Below are positions 1 to 11,227 of a stretch of DNA of 64,000 nt, one piece after another. Both the position numbers and the translations under genes were made by a program. The stretch lies in contig OY992536.1 of assembly GCA_963921195.1 (NCBI GenBank), positions 180,366,995-180,430,994 of the forward strand. Reading direction: 5' to 3'. The DNA comes from Pegoplata infirma (taxonomy: Eukaryota; Arthropoda; Insecta; Diptera; Anthomyiidae). How positions within the stretch are numbered: the first letter of the stretch is position 1; each line of letters starts with the position of its first letter. The notes under the pieces were generated by a model. That model was not told the origin of the DNA. It saw only the letters and a list, made by a program, of their open reading frames with translations, and did no database searches.

Positions 1-576
1 GTTTTTTTTTCGTTTGTTTTCGGTTATCTTCGCCAGTTTGTTTAAAAAAAGTATACGCGCTCTACTTTGTCTCGTTTTTTTGTTATTTTTATTGTTGTAA
101 ATGTGTTGTTTTTGTTTGTTAATGAAGACATTAACTGACATCTGTCAGACTATTATTGATTTTATGTTTGTTCATTTTTGACATGATGTGTTGTATTTTA
201 TATATATTTTTGATATTATCATGATTATAATTATTATTATTTGCTGGTGTTTTGTTTTAATGTCTGCACTAATTTGGTAAATGATTTTTTTCTATCTATT
301 TAAACATTTTAAATTGTTTACTTAAATTTTTAATGATGTTACCATTTTAAAATATTTTTAGCAACGGTATTTCAATTGTTTTAATATCTATTTTTTCTAA
401 CCTCGTCTTTGACACGATTCTTTAAATTATTGCTCTTATTGATTAAAAATACTTGACTTAATTAAAAATTCCATTAAAAAAAATATAAACTTTAATATGA
501 CATTATTAGATCTGCATATGCATTTTATGATATGCATTTATTCTGCTGCAAATACACTTAAAAGCAAGTGAGAGCG
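1..576. other. AT-rich DNA, nothing recognised
   Basis: T-rich and A-rich tracts with no reading frame, RNA or clear repeat end that I can support. Confidence 0.5.
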
Positions 577-1062
577 TTAACCCTTAATATTCTACTGGTT
601 CCGCAAGGAACCAACCAAAAAAATCGGTAACTTTGTTAAACAAATTTTGTTGAAACTTCCTTCTGTGACTTAAACAATGTTTATTGATACAATATCTAAC
701 ATTTTCGCCTTTCACCACTTAGAAGCACCTTTTTTGACACCCGTATGCTCATCAGAGTGTCCCAACCTCAAAAATTGAAATTACGAATTTTCGAAAATTC
801 GTTTTTTGTGTTAAAAACATCGAAATCGAAGCTGAACAAAATATTTCCGTAAACTTTTTGAATTTTCAAAATATTTAAAACAAAAAAAAAATGTATTACA
901 AAAAGACCTTGGTAAAATTTTGATCTCCGGGTGCCTGGTTGATTCGCAAGGGTCCAACCAGGTTTTCTTCACATAGTTCAGGTAAATGTAACCGATAGAA
1001 TTGCGAGTTTTATAACATATATTTTTTTCGGCTCAAAAAAAATTCAGGATATTAAGGGTTAA
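577..1062. mobile_element. piggyBac-like MITE with TTAA duplications
   Basis: TTAA at 577-580 and at 1059-1062 flanks a 478-bp element (581-1058). Its ends are inverted: CCCTTAATATTCT on the left and AGGATATTAAGGG on the right, 12 of 13 positions matching. TTAA target duplication with TIRs beginning CCC is the signature of the piggyBac superfamily. No transposase frame is present, so this is a non-autonomous copy. Near each end lies a GGTTSS...CCAACC-like short palindrome (about 594-616 and 930-962). Confidence 0.72.
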
Positions 1063-1391
1063 ATTCAGCTGTGTTGTATTTATTATGCCCTCCAAAATGT
1101 AAAAAATAATTAAAAACAAAAAAAATACTAGGGCGTTTTTTTTTACAGTGGTGGACGTTTGGGGACACATTCCCCTCTTAATAAATGTTCACAAATTCAT
1201 TTATTACGATATTTACGATTTGAATATGATTACACTTTTTCATCAATGATGCTTTACATTAGACGAAAACTAATGAAACATTTTATCATATTGATGTAAC
1301 TTTTTGTTTATTCACTTAAAAAATTTTCAATTTTTTTTTCCGAACATATAAAATTTTTGAATTTAATTTTTTGACTGATAAATGCAATAAA
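1063..1391. other. Remnant of the T-type INE, AT-rich
   Basis: The stretch near 1080-1200 (TATGCCCTCCAAAATG, then GGGCGTTTTTTTT) resembles the start of the copy at 2226-2820, so it is probably a decayed piece of that family. No gene is visible. Confidence 0.35.
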
Positions 1392-2225
1392 AACAAGAAA
1401 GAATGTTATAGTCGGTCAAGACCGACCGTATGATACCCTACACCAGTGTTTTCCGGAAAATGGGTCCCAAGTCCAAACATGGACCGATTGGATCTGTCTT
1501 TTGTTAGATCTTTATTTGGTGTAGAAAACATACACAGACTAAATTTTAGTCAAAATTGGTTTATTTTTTTGCCAATAGACCGATTTAACTGAATATCGGT
1601 CGAAATTTTTATATGGGGGACTAAGTCCAAAAATGGTGTAAATGTATTCCGATTTGGTTACCAAAGTACTACTCGTTTAACACCTACAAATAAAATTGTA
1701 ATCAAATATTTTAATTTTTATGAATTTTGAGTGAATTGTGTGAATATCGGGAAGGTGGTTTGTATGGGGACTACCAGAAGGACTGACCCGATTCCTTTGA
1801 AATTTGGAATGGTGATTCGTGCTTACAAAATTTGTTTACTAGTTAAATTTCCAAGCGATATCTGTTATAATACGGTGATTAGAGTCATTTAATCTGAATC
1901 CAAAGGGGGCGTTTGTATGGGGGCTAGGTCTTAACATGGACCGATTTTCTCCAATTTCAATAGGCTTCGTCCTTGGGCCAAAATATGCTTAAGTTGCAAA
2001 TTTCAAGTTAATTGATTTGATTGATTGATTTAAAATTGCGACCTGTATCGTGCTTAAACCGATAGATGGACAGACGGACGGACATCGTTAAATCGACTCA
2101 AAAAGTAATTATGAGTCGATCGGTATACTTGAAGGTAGGTCTAGGACCAATATTTCGGGTAGTTACAAACATCAGCACAAACTCATTATACCCTGTACCA
2201 CAGAGTGTAGGGTATAACAAGTAAG
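1392..2225 (+). mobile_element. DINE-1/mini-me-like INE, family G, copy 1
   Basis: One terminus carries the perfect stem-loop GTCGGTCAAGACCGAC (1411-1426) shortly after ACAAGAAAG. The other terminus reads CCCTGTACCACAGAGTG then GGGTATAACAAG. A (GTCY)n-type block in reverse sense (GACAGACGGACGGACATCG) sits near 2069-2087. A terminal stem-loop plus a GTCY block is the design of the Helitron/Helentron-derived INEs of flies (DINE-1, mini-me), and I infer that relation from architecture only. Other copies: 3635-4388, 18110-19215, 33149-33452, 62510-63297 and 63839 to the window end. Confidence 0.6.
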
Positions 2226-2820
2226 AGTGTTAAATTCGGTTGTTCCGAATCTTTTATACCCTCCAACATGCAAAAAAATAAAAATGCAGGGGCGTTTTAT
2301 GTTTTTTTTTTTTTGGGGGGGGGGGGGGGTGTCAAATTTCCTCTCGAATATGTGTTTAAAGAAATTCAAGTTTATGATAATTTAAAAAAAAAATATTCCA
2401 CGCCCATAAAAGGCGGGTGGAGCGATTCTTAGGGTCCAAATGCAGTACTTTTAACTTCTGTAGTATAAAATTGTTGCATTTGTTAAACAAAAACACAAAA
2501 AATCATGTAAAAAAATTTTATTTCTCAGAGGTTTATTTAGTTCTTCAAGGGGGAACTTTTTCCCCTTGGTCCGATTTTACTCATTTACGAACTTAACCTG
2601 CCTAGGAACATAAGATATATTCGTGCCAAATGTCGGGAGTCTACCTCTTTTATTTTGGACCGTATCGTGTTAACTACAGACGGACGGACATCGCTAGAAT
2701 GTCTTAAAATCGATCACTGATCATAAATATATACACTTTATGGGGTCCTACACCGATATTTTGATGCGTTACACACGGAATGACAAAGTGACATACTAAA
2801 GTTGGAGGGTATAAAAATGG
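2226..2820 (-). mobile_element. INE family T copy with T13G15 run
   Basis: It starts with a short stem-loop (ATTCGGTTGTTCCGAAT) and TATACCCTCCAAC, and ends with GTTGGAGGGTATAAA. The end is an inverted match to the start, as in subterminal inverted repeats of fly INEs. A homologous segment lies inside the Transib-like element at about 23925-24270. A homopolymer pair, T13 then G15, occupies 2302-2329. Confidence 0.5.
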
Positions 2821-2832
2821 CGAAAAAATATG

Positions 2833-3450
2833 TAGACTCAAAATAATAACTATGTTAAATTACAGAAAAACTAATTTAACAGAGTACACCATACTTTTTC
2901 AGCTAACAACATTTCTTGGTAATTTTTGTATTAATCTCTGTAAAATGATTTCGACAAAAAAACTGTTAATTTACAGAGTTTCTAGTAAAATATTGTTTAA
3001 ACAAAACACTATTTAGCAAAGAAAAACTCTGTAAATTTACATATATTTGTAAAATGCATTGGATGCAACCATTATTTTACAGAAAAAACTTTGTAAATTT
3101 ACAGAATTTAGTGAAATACATGTTGTTTGGTAAAAATTTTATAAGGTGCTCGATTCTGGAATACGATTTCACCATTCACCTAATTTTTAAAAATTTTATA
3201 TTCTCTCGAATTTTAAGATTTTAATTTTTGTAGCAATTAAAGACCTAGTTAATATCTTTAATAATTACAAGAACAAATTTAAAAATCTTAAAATTCGAAA
3301 GAATATCAATTTCTAAAAATTAGGTGAATGGTGAAATTGTATTCGAGAATCGAGCACAAGATTTTTTTGGTACTTTTTTTAACATTTTCTCAAAAAAAAA
3401 AAAAAAAAATACAGATACAATTTTGCTGTTTTTACAGAAAACTCTGTTTT
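2833..3450. mobile_element. Palindrome-rich MITE (family M) split by a hairpin MITE
   Basis: It begins with GACTCAAAATAATAAC next to TA and is made of repeated CTGTAAATTTACAG palindromes like the full copy at 4680-5723. A separate hairpin is inserted at 3146-3357. The right end is not clear; I stop where the ACTCTGTTTT motifs fade. Confidence 0.45.
3146..3357. mobile_element. 212-bp hairpin MITE
   Basis: The arms are long inverted repeats: GTGCTCGATTCTGGAATACG at the left is mirrored by CGAGAATCGAGCAC at the right, and GGTGAATGGTGAAATTG mirrors CAATTTCACCATTCACC with a few changes. A stem of roughly 80 bp forms with a short loop. AAG flanks both sides and may be a 3-bp duplication. Confidence 0.55.
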
Positions 3451-3634
3451 GAACTATGAAATTAAGATCACATAGAAATAAGCAGCGTGCTAGCTTATGA
3501 GTGGGGTTCGTGGGTTCGATTCCCACCAGAGGCCTTGGTCTGTTTCGCTACAACGAGACGAAGGTCATTGTTACCAGTTCTCAGTTAGCTAAAATTAGTA
3601 TATGATTTGTAAATATATGGTAAATTTTAATAAA

Positions 3635-4388
3635 AACAAGTAAGAAAATTATAGTCGGTCAAGACCGACCATATAATACCCTACACCAGAGTTTTGCAGG
3701 AAAATAGGTCCGATGGACCGATTAGATCTATATTTTGTCAAATTTTTAATAAGTGTAAAAAACACTCACAAATCAAATTTGAGTGAAATAGGATTCTATT
3801 TGTTGACAGTAAACCGCTTTAACTGAATATCGGGTGACATTTTCACAAGGGGCCGAAGTCCAAAACTGGTCCGATGATAATCAGATTTAATAAGGGCGTT
3901 TAACATACACAAACAAAATTTTAGTTAAATATTTTCTATTTTCATGAAATTTGAGAGATTTATGTGAAAATCGGGAAGGTGGTTTGTATGGGGGCTACAA
4001 GAAGAACTGGTCCGATTTCTTTAAAATTCGCAATCGTGATTTGTGAAGACAAAACAAGTTTACCTGCCAAATTTCGAAAAGATACATATTATAACACGGT
4101 TATTATAGTCATTTGAGCCAAAAACTTTAAATTTTAATAGGCTTTGTCCTTGGGCCAAAAGAGGCTTAAGTTTCAAAATTCATGTCAATTGATTAAAAAT
4201 TGCGACCTGTATCGGATTTACACCGTTTACATGGACAGACAGACGGAAGGACGGAGATCGCTAAATCGACTCAAAAAGTGATTCTGAGTCGATCGATATC
4301 CTTAACGGTGGACCAATATTTCGGGTAGTTACAAACATCAGCACAAACTCACTATACCCTGTACCAAAGTGTGGTGTTGGATATAAAA
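3635..4388 (+). mobile_element. INE family G, copy 2
   Basis: The stem-loop GTCGGTCAAGACCGAC is at 3654-3669. The terminal segment (ACAAACTCACTATACCCTG, then TACCAAAGTG) is at about 4344-4372 and a GACAGACAGACGG block is near 4235-4256. It aligns by eye with 1392-2225 along its whole length. Confidence 0.6.
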
Positions 4389-4679
4389 ACAGTTAAAACT
4401 TTGTTTTTTGTTTTAAGTAGGTTTATTCTAGCTCGTGGTCATTATTTCCTTTACTAACTAAAACTATGATATTCTCATAGAATAATTTTCAAGAAAATAA
4501 TTTTTCTGTTTTAAATTTATTTATGTTGGTCATTTTTTGCAAGACTTAATCGACACGTGTTTCGGGATTTTTCAGATCCCATTGTCAAGATTATTTAGCA
4601 AAAATATATAATATTTTATAATATTTTAAAGGTCGAATAAAACAATTTTTATTTTTTAATAAAAATTAATCAGAACTTA

Positions 4680-5723
4680 CACTCAAAATAATAACTCTGT
4701 AAAATACTCTGTAAAATGACTGTAATCTCAATTTAACAGATATTTGACAGAGTTTTCTGTCAAAATACAGATTTAAAGAAAATACTTTGTATTTTGTTGT
4801 GACAAAAAAACAAAGTTTCCTCTGTTATATTACTTTTTACTTTGTAATCTTAATTTTACAGATAATTAACAGATTTTTCTGCTAAAATACAGATCTAAGC
4901 AAAATACTTCGTATTTTTTATAACCAAAAAAGTTTTTGGTTTTGAGTAGTTTGTGTTTTTGTTATCAAACATCAAAATTTTATCTGAGAAAAAGTTGAAA
5001 AAGTAGCAAAAAAAAGTTATCAAAAATTTTTTTTCAGAAATCTTATAAAAATTTTACAAAATAACATGCATTTAACTAAACTCTGTAAATTTACAGAGTT
5101 TTTTCTGTAAATTTTTTTTGCATCAAATGTATTTTACAAATATTTGTAAATTTACATAGTTTTCTTTGCTAAATGGTGGTTTATTTAACAATTATTTTAC
5201 TAGAAACTCTGTAAATTAACAGTTTTTTTTTATCCAAATCATTTTACCGAGTTTTATCGCAAAATTACAGAGTTTTTTCTGTAAAAAAGCTTTCATATTT
5301 AACCAATATTTTACTATAAACTCTGTAAATTAACAGTTTTTTTCTGTCAAAATCATTTTACAAAGTTTTTTAGTAAAATTACCAAGAAATGTTGTTAGCT
5401 GGAAAAGTATGGTGTACTCTGTTAAATTAGCAGAGTTTTTCTGTAATTTAACAGAATTATTATTTTGAGTGTAGTTTTTGGTTATAAAAAATACAGAGCA
5501 TTTCCCTTAAAACTGTATTTTAGCAGAAAACTCTGTTAATTATCTGTAAAATTAAGATTACAAAGTTAAAAGTAATATAACAGATGCAACTTTGTTTTTT
5601 TGTCACAACAAAATTCTATTTTCTTTAAATCTATTTTCTTTAAATCTATTTTTTGACAGAAAATTCTGTCAAATATCTGTTGAATTGAGATTACGTCATT
5701 TTACAGAGTTAGTATTTTGAGTG
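4680..5723. mobile_element. Palindromic MITE family M, TSD TA, TIR CACTCAAAATAATA
   Basis: TA (4678-4679) then CACTCAAAATAATAACTCTG opens the element; the mirror image closes it at 5723 followed by TA. The whole 1044 bp is a large inverted repeat, and its body is a chain of short palindromes such as CTGTAAATTTACAGAG and TTTTACAGAGTTTTCTGTAA. A second TTATTTTGAGTGTA end at 5471-5473 shows that a related copy is nested in the centre. TA duplication and the short TIR suggest Tc1/mariner-type mobilisation. Confidence 0.6.
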
Positions 5724-5725
5724 TA

Positions 5726-6133
5726 CCATTTGATAGTAGAATCCAACCTATGTAGGCGAGTGTGTTTTTCAAAAACTCATTATTTGTTGCACAGTGTAAT
5801 AAATGTAAAATGATTTGTACAATGAAACACTCTATACAATATAAACAAATATTACATTTTCTTTTGTATTTTTTTTTTATCTTTCTAGGTAAGTCTTTGG
5901 ATAATCTATACAAAATTTTAGTATGAATTAAGGTAAGCCATACATTTCTCTTAACCAAAAAAAATCCTTTTTAAGCAAAGATATTATCGGGGGCCAAACA
6001 AATATTTCTGGTTTAAAAAATGAACTTGCTAACTCTGGCCAACATTTTTGTACCTTGTCACTATTGTATATTTTTTTTTTTTCAAAAGTTTTTTGGTGTG
6101 GACTCAGTTCTTGGCGAAACTCGTAATGCTTTA
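5726..6133. other. AT-rich DNA, nothing recognised
   Basis: Low-complexity AT-rich sequence between two family M elements; no gene, RNA or repeat end seen. Confidence 0.4.
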
Positions 6134-6400
6134 CTCAAAATAATAAATCTGTTAAATTACAGAAAAACTCTGCTAATTTAACAGAGTATACCATACTTTT
6201 CCAGCTAGCTTGGTAATTTTACTAAAAAAAACTCTGTAAAATGATTTGGACAAAAAAAAAAATGATAAATAACATTGTTTGTAGTAAAACATTGGTTAAA
6301 TGCGCCACATTTTACTGAGAAAAACTGGGTAAATTTACATATATCTGTAAAATCTATTTCATTTAACCAAAATTTTACAGAAAAAACTTTGTAAATTTAC
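6134..6400. mobile_element. Truncated family M MITE
   Basis: It opens with CTCAAAATAATAAATCTG and the CTGCTAATTTAACAGAG palindrome shared with copies at 2833, 5430 and 8158. The opposite TIR is missing; similarity stops near 6400. Confidence 0.45.
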
Positions 6401-6448
6401 GACGACACCTTATCGGTTTCGACCCATTATTGAAGAAACCTTACTCTA

Positions 6449-6839
6449 CACTCGAAAACAAAATAACAAAACCTTGTCAAATTACTAGAAAAAGTCTCGT
6501 AATCCCATTTTACCAATATTTCACAATTTTATTGGTAAAAGTCTTGTAAAATAAAAAAAAATCGTAATTTTTACTAGGAATTCTCGTAAAATAGGAGGTA
6601 GCAAAAAGTCTAGTAAAATCACGAAACTCCCATGTAAACTTTATCGCGTCAAAAAATTGTAAATTTACATTTTTTTTGGTAAAAAGCTTGTAAAAATACA
6701 AAATTATTGGTAAAAAGCTCGTAAAATTACAAAATTTTTGGAAAAAGCTTGTAAAATAACAAAAAATTCTTGTCAAATAGGAGGTAGAAAAAAAAAAGTT
6801 ACAACTTTTCTTGTAATTTTATAAGGTTTTTTTTGAGTG
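6449..6839. mobile_element. MITE family F, TSD TA, TIR CACTCGAAAA
   Basis: TA then CACTCGAAAA at 6447-6458; TTTTTGAGTG ends at 6839, followed by TA. The body repeats TTGTAAAATTACAA palindromes and GGTAAAAAGCTTGTAAAAT units. Related copies: 7458-7983, 8700-9188, 9733-10781 and 55374-56423. Confidence 0.6.
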
Positions 6840-6841
6840 TA

Positions 6842-7457
6842 GGTTTAACCCAACAAACATTTGAATTAATTTGCTATTTATCATAATTATTATTATAATT
6901 TTTCATTATTTTTTTGTTAGAAATTTAGCAGTTTCACACAAGTAAAAATTGTTTCAAATAACTATAATAATGTATTACAATGTTAGTTTAATTAAAAGCC
7001 ATTAATTATTTTATGAATGCGGTAATGAAGCAAACAAAAAAATGTTGAAATATTTTTTTTTATAAATAATATAATAAACTAATAAATATTGATAATGAAT
7101 GAATTATGTAAAGAAAAAGCCACTGAAAAAAAAAATCACACTTCAGCATAAGTGAAGACAATTGAATAAAACTAAAGTGAATTTAATAAACCAGCCATTG
7201 AATTTAACACACATAGTATGGAGGAAGAAGTTTAAGGGGAAAATATGAGTGTCTAGAGAAGTGGAGTGGACTGAAAAAAATTTTGTTCCCAAATGTTGCC
7301 CGTATTTCTAAAAGCTGTAATTGCTTTGAAACAGGTTTAAATTTCTATCAAAATATCATAATAAAGCTTTTGCCCGCACTGTGTGTAATTTTACACATTA
7401 ACTGTGTAATATTACACAAATGGTATAATTTTACAAGCATACAGTTAGTAACACCTA
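6842..7457. other. AT-rich DNA, nothing recognised
   Basis: AT-rich sequence; the last part (7380-7450) has TGTGTAATTTTACACA palindromes that resemble the neighbouring MITE bodies. No gene seen. Confidence 0.4.
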
Positions 7458-7983
7458 TACTAAAAAAACCTTGTAAAATTACAAGAAAAATTTGTAACTT
7501 TTTTTTTGCTACCTTCTATTTGATAAGAATTCCTTGTTATTTTACAAGCTTTTTACCAATAATTTTGTAATTTTACAAGCTTTTTACCAAAAAAATTGTA
7601 AATTTAAAATGTTTTGACGCGATAAAACTTACAAGGAGGTTTCGTGATCTTACTGGATTTCTTTTTACCTCCTATTTTACGAGAATTCCTAGTAAAAATT
7701 ACGAACTTTTTTGTAATTTTACAAAATTTTTGCCAATAAAATTGTAAATTTACAACTTTTAAGCAAAATAAAACTTACAAGAAATTCTCGTAAATTTACT
7801 ACATTTTTTTTTGTAAAAAATCTTGGAAATTTGTAAAATTACTAGAAAAATTGTAAAATTACAAAAAAAGTGTAAATTCTCTGTAAAATTATTTGCTAAA
7901 AAACAAGGAAAACTGTCAAAAATTGGTAAAATGGGATTACGAGGCTTTTTCTAGTAATTTGATTTTTGAGGTTTTTGTTAGTG
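7458..7983. mobile_element. MITE family F copy with decayed ends
   Basis: TA then TACTAAAAAAACCTTGTAAAA at the left and GGTTTTTGTTAGTG then TA at the right give imperfect TIRs. The body has the AAATTGTAAATTTACAA palindromes and the CTCGTAAAATAGGAGGTA motif of the family in reverse sense. Confidence 0.5.
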
Positions 7984-8157
7984 TAAGTAAAATTGTCATA
8001 AATACCCGCAATTCAAATTTTCAGTTTACTCTATTTGATTTGAATAAACAGCATGACTGTATGAATGAAAAACAAGTTTATTCACACGTTTTACATTGAA
8101 TTACAGGTGTCTTAAAAAAAGGCAAATAAACGTTTTTAAACGATGAAAGTTAAGGCG

Positions 8158-8596
8158 AATTTACAGAAAAACTCTGCTAATTTAACAGAGTACACCATAC
8201 TTTTCCAGCTAACAACATTTCTTGGTAATTTTACTAAAAAACTCTGTAAAATGATTTTAACAAAAAAAAAACTGTTAATTTACAGAGTTTAAAGTAAAAT
8301 ATTGGTTGAATATAAAAGCTTTTTTACAGAGAAAACTCTGTAATTTTAGTTTAAAAATCTGTAAAATGAAAACTTTTTTGGTTATAAAAAAATACGAAGT
8401 ATTTTGCTTAGATCTGTATTTTAGCAGAAAACTCTGTTAATTATCTGTAAAATTAAGGAAACAGAGGAAACTTTGTTTTTTTGTCACAACAAAATACAAA
8501 GTATTTTCTTTAAATCTGTATTTTGACAGAAAACTCTGTCAAATGTCTGTTGAATTGAGATTACAGTCATTTTACAGAGTTATTATTTTGAGTGTA
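8158..8596. mobile_element. Family M MITE lacking its left TIR
   Basis: The body (CTGCTAATTTAACAGAG, GTACACCATACTTTTCCAGC) matches 4680-5723; the right end TTATTATTTTGAGTG then TA is intact. The left end begins abruptly in the interior. Confidence 0.5.
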
Positions 8597-8699
8597 AATG
8601 CATCAATCAATCAAATGACTTGCTCGTCTTCGGTTGAGTACAATCTTTCTCTATACTGGACGTAGCCTGTCTGTAATTTGTTTCTGTAATTTGTTTTTT

Positions 8700-9188
8700 T
8701 TCCAAAAAAAAAAAAACTTTGTCAAATTACTAGGAAAAGTCTCGTAATCCTACTTTCCCAATATTTGACAGTTTTCCTTGTTTTTTAACAAACAAATTTG
8801 GATCGAAATTTACATTTTTTTTGTAATTTTACAATTTTTTTTTTTTTTTAATTTTACAATTTTCCAAAATAATTTTACAAAAAAAATCTAGTAAATTCAC
8901 GAGAATTCCTTGTAATTTTAATTGCGTAAAAAAAAACTAAATTTACATTTTTATTTGTAAAAAGCTTGTAAAATTACAAAATTATTCGTAAAAAGCTTAT
9001 AAAATTACAAGGAATTCTCGTAAAATAGGAGGTAGCAAAAATAAAGTAAAGTTACGAAACCTCCTTGTATATTTTGTCGTGTCAAAAAATTTTTACAATT
9101 TTATTGGTAAAAACCTTGTAAAATTACAAAATCATTGGTAAAAAGCGTATAAATTTTTATTGTAATTTTACAAGTTTTTTTTTAAGTG
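8700..9188. mobile_element. Family F MITE, ends decayed
   Basis: TTTGTCAAATTACTAGG at the left and TTTACAAG then TTTTAAGTG at the right match the ends of other F copies. The CTCGTAAAATAGGAGGTAGC motif is present near 9018. Confidence 0.45.
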
Positions 9189-9189
9189 T

Positions 9190-9433
9190 TTGATTTTGCA
9201 ATTTTGAAATTGCGGCCAAAACTAACTGATATGAATTTTTTTTCTTGCATTGGAGATCGCCGCCAGGTGTTTTTTGGCCGACAACATTTTCTGATTCCTT
9301 GTTGGTTGTAGATAAGGGCGTAGTTTCGTTCTTCTTCAGGCGGCTTGCGAAAGGTGTAACCGATCCAACCAAATTTTCCTCTACGAACTTCAATATTAAC
9401 GTCTCTTACGTCTGTCCTTGTCCACAGTTCTTC
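9190..9433 (-). pseudogene. RTE-type non-LTR reverse transcriptase, C-terminal remnant
   Basis: Read on the minus strand from 9433 without a start codon, the frame gives EELWTRT, then KFGWIGYTFRKP, then CCRPKNTWRR. The pattern LW.RT, (K/R)..WIGHTLRK, and (R)GRPKNTWRR is the conserved C-terminal tail of insect RTE-clade polyproteins, downstream of the RT domain. Only the tail survives, about 80 codons; the catalytic core is absent and the family GRP motif has changed to CRP. It lies between two MITEs. Recognition rests on memory of the family motif; a protein search would settle it. The strand and frame are clear, but the exact limits are not. Confidence 0.6.
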
Positions 9434-9732
9434 ATTGCACTCAAAAAATTATACCATTAACTGTTTGTAGTTTATTTAAAAAGTATTACGTTTTGTCGTT
9501 TATAAAAGAAAAAACATTTGTTCAATGTTCAGTTTTTTTTAAATGACTATTTCTGTTTTTTGTTTCAAAAATAACAACATTAAAAATAAAGTCTTTCATT
9601 AGCATTCAATTTTTAAAGTCATTTATTTTTGTTCTGTAAGTGATAATAAGTGATTCTTCCTTAATTTTTAATGATTTTTGTACGTTATTTTTTTTTTAAA
9701 TTATTGGCATTTTTTTTAAAGAGAAGTCATTA
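9434..9732. other. AT-rich spacer, nothing recognised
   Basis: No gene, RNA or repeat end is visible between the RTE remnant and the next MITE. Confidence 0.4.
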
Positions 9733-10781
9733 CACTCAAAAAAAACCTTGTAAAGTTACCAAAAAATCTCGTAATTTTACGAGGCTATTCTCGTAAAATA
9801 GGAGGTAGGTAAAATTCTCGTAAAATTACGAGGTTTTCCTTGTAATTTTGAATGCTCCAAAAATTGGTAAAATAACCGATTTTATTGGTAAAAATATTGT
9901 TTTAAAACCGGAAAATTAAAAAAAAAAATGGTAAGCTTACAAGAAAAAATGGTAAATTTACAAACCAAAATGGTAAATTTACAAAAAAAAAAATAGTAAA
10001 TTAAAAAAAAATTGTCAATTAAAAAAAAAAAATTAATTTACCAAAAATATATAATTTTTATGTCACAAAAATTATAAAAAAAATTGGTAAATTTACAAGA
10101 TAAGTGGTAAATATATTTAAAAAAATGGTAATTTAAAAAATTTTAGGAATTCGAAAATTTGATGATTTTTTTTTTTAATCTTTTTTAATAATTATCTACT
10201 CTAAAAGGCAAAAAAATGTGTTAGGGACTCAGAAAATTTAACAAAAAAAAATTTTTTTTTTGTTAATGTTGTATAAATCTTCGAAATAAAATCATTTTTG
10301 TAAAACAACTGCTATTTTTTGTAAATTAACTAGAATCCTCGTAATAAATTTTTCAAAATTTTGTCAACTATTTTTTTTTAAATATTTTTTCAATAAAAAA
10401 AAAAAATTTTTGTCCGGGACTTGGAATTTTTTTTAAAAAAATAGAAAATTTACAACAAAAAAATGTTTTTTTTTTGTTAAACAACATAAATCCTCGTATA
10501 ACATGATTTTTGTAAAATAACAGTTTTTTTAGTAAATCAACTAGAATCCTAGTAATAAAAACTTTGTTGTAAAATTACAGATTTTTTTTGTAAAATAACC
10601 TTTCAAAATGGTAGAATACAATTACGAAAATAAACTTGTAAAATTACCAATAAAACTGTAGTTCTCGTTTGAGCAAAGAACAAGATTTTTTGTTAAAAAA
10701 CAAGGAAAATTGTTAAATATTGGTAGAACGCGATTACAAGGCATTTTACCAGGCGTTTTACCAGTTTATTTTTTTTGAGTG
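9733..10781. mobile_element. MITE family F, long copy, TSD TA
   Basis: TA (9731-9732) then CACTCAAAAAAAACCTTG opens it; TTTTTTTTGAGTG ends at 10781, then TA. The 1049-bp body is dominated by ATGGTAAATTTACAA iterations and poly-A/T tracts. No coding capacity. Confidence 0.58.
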
Positions 10782-10783
10782 TA

Positions 10784-11227
10784 GTTTTTACCTACTTGTG
10801 TTGGTTATTTTTTTGTAGACAAAAAATTATTTATAGAAATATAAAAACATGTTTGTATCAAGTGACTTTGTCACGATGGGTAGAGTGACTGGCCAGAATG
10901 TAGTTGATTGCAGGATCGATTCCCCAAAAATTTTATTAAAAATTTTTTAAAATAAAATTCAATAGAAAAATTTAAAAAATAACCTACGAAATCATTAATT
11001 TTTAATGTTTTCGTAAGTATTTTTTTTTTTAATTTGTTGGTAAAAATAACCCAACAATCATTAATTTTTAATGTTTTCGTAAATTATTTTTTTCGAATTT
11101 TTTGGTAAAAAAAAATTAAAGTGACGTTATTTTTTAATGTTCAATGTTATTTATTTTAGTAAATTTTATTAAGAGTAAAAAATTCTCATTAGGTACATTT
11201 TTTATTATAAATATAAAAAACGTTTGT
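10784..11227. other. AT-rich spacer
   Basis: AT-rich. A short piece at 10871-10925 has tRNA-promoter-like A and B box matches (see rejected items). Two copies of CATTAATTTTTAATGTTTTC lie at about 10991 and 11058. No gene. Confidence 0.35.

Noticed and set aside
3473..3535. tRNA-like sequence with B box GGTTCGATTCC
   Set aside because: The B box is good, but no acceptor stem pairs with CAGAGGCC and the A box is poor; at most a SINE or tRNA relic.
9157..9460. Frames on both strands starting at Met near the RTE remnant
   Set aside because: They are out of frame with the recognisable RTE motifs.
10871..10925. A box TGGGTAGAGTG and B box-like GGATCGATTCC
   Set aside because: Spacing suits a tRNA-derived SINE head, but no cloverleaf forms and no second copy was seen.
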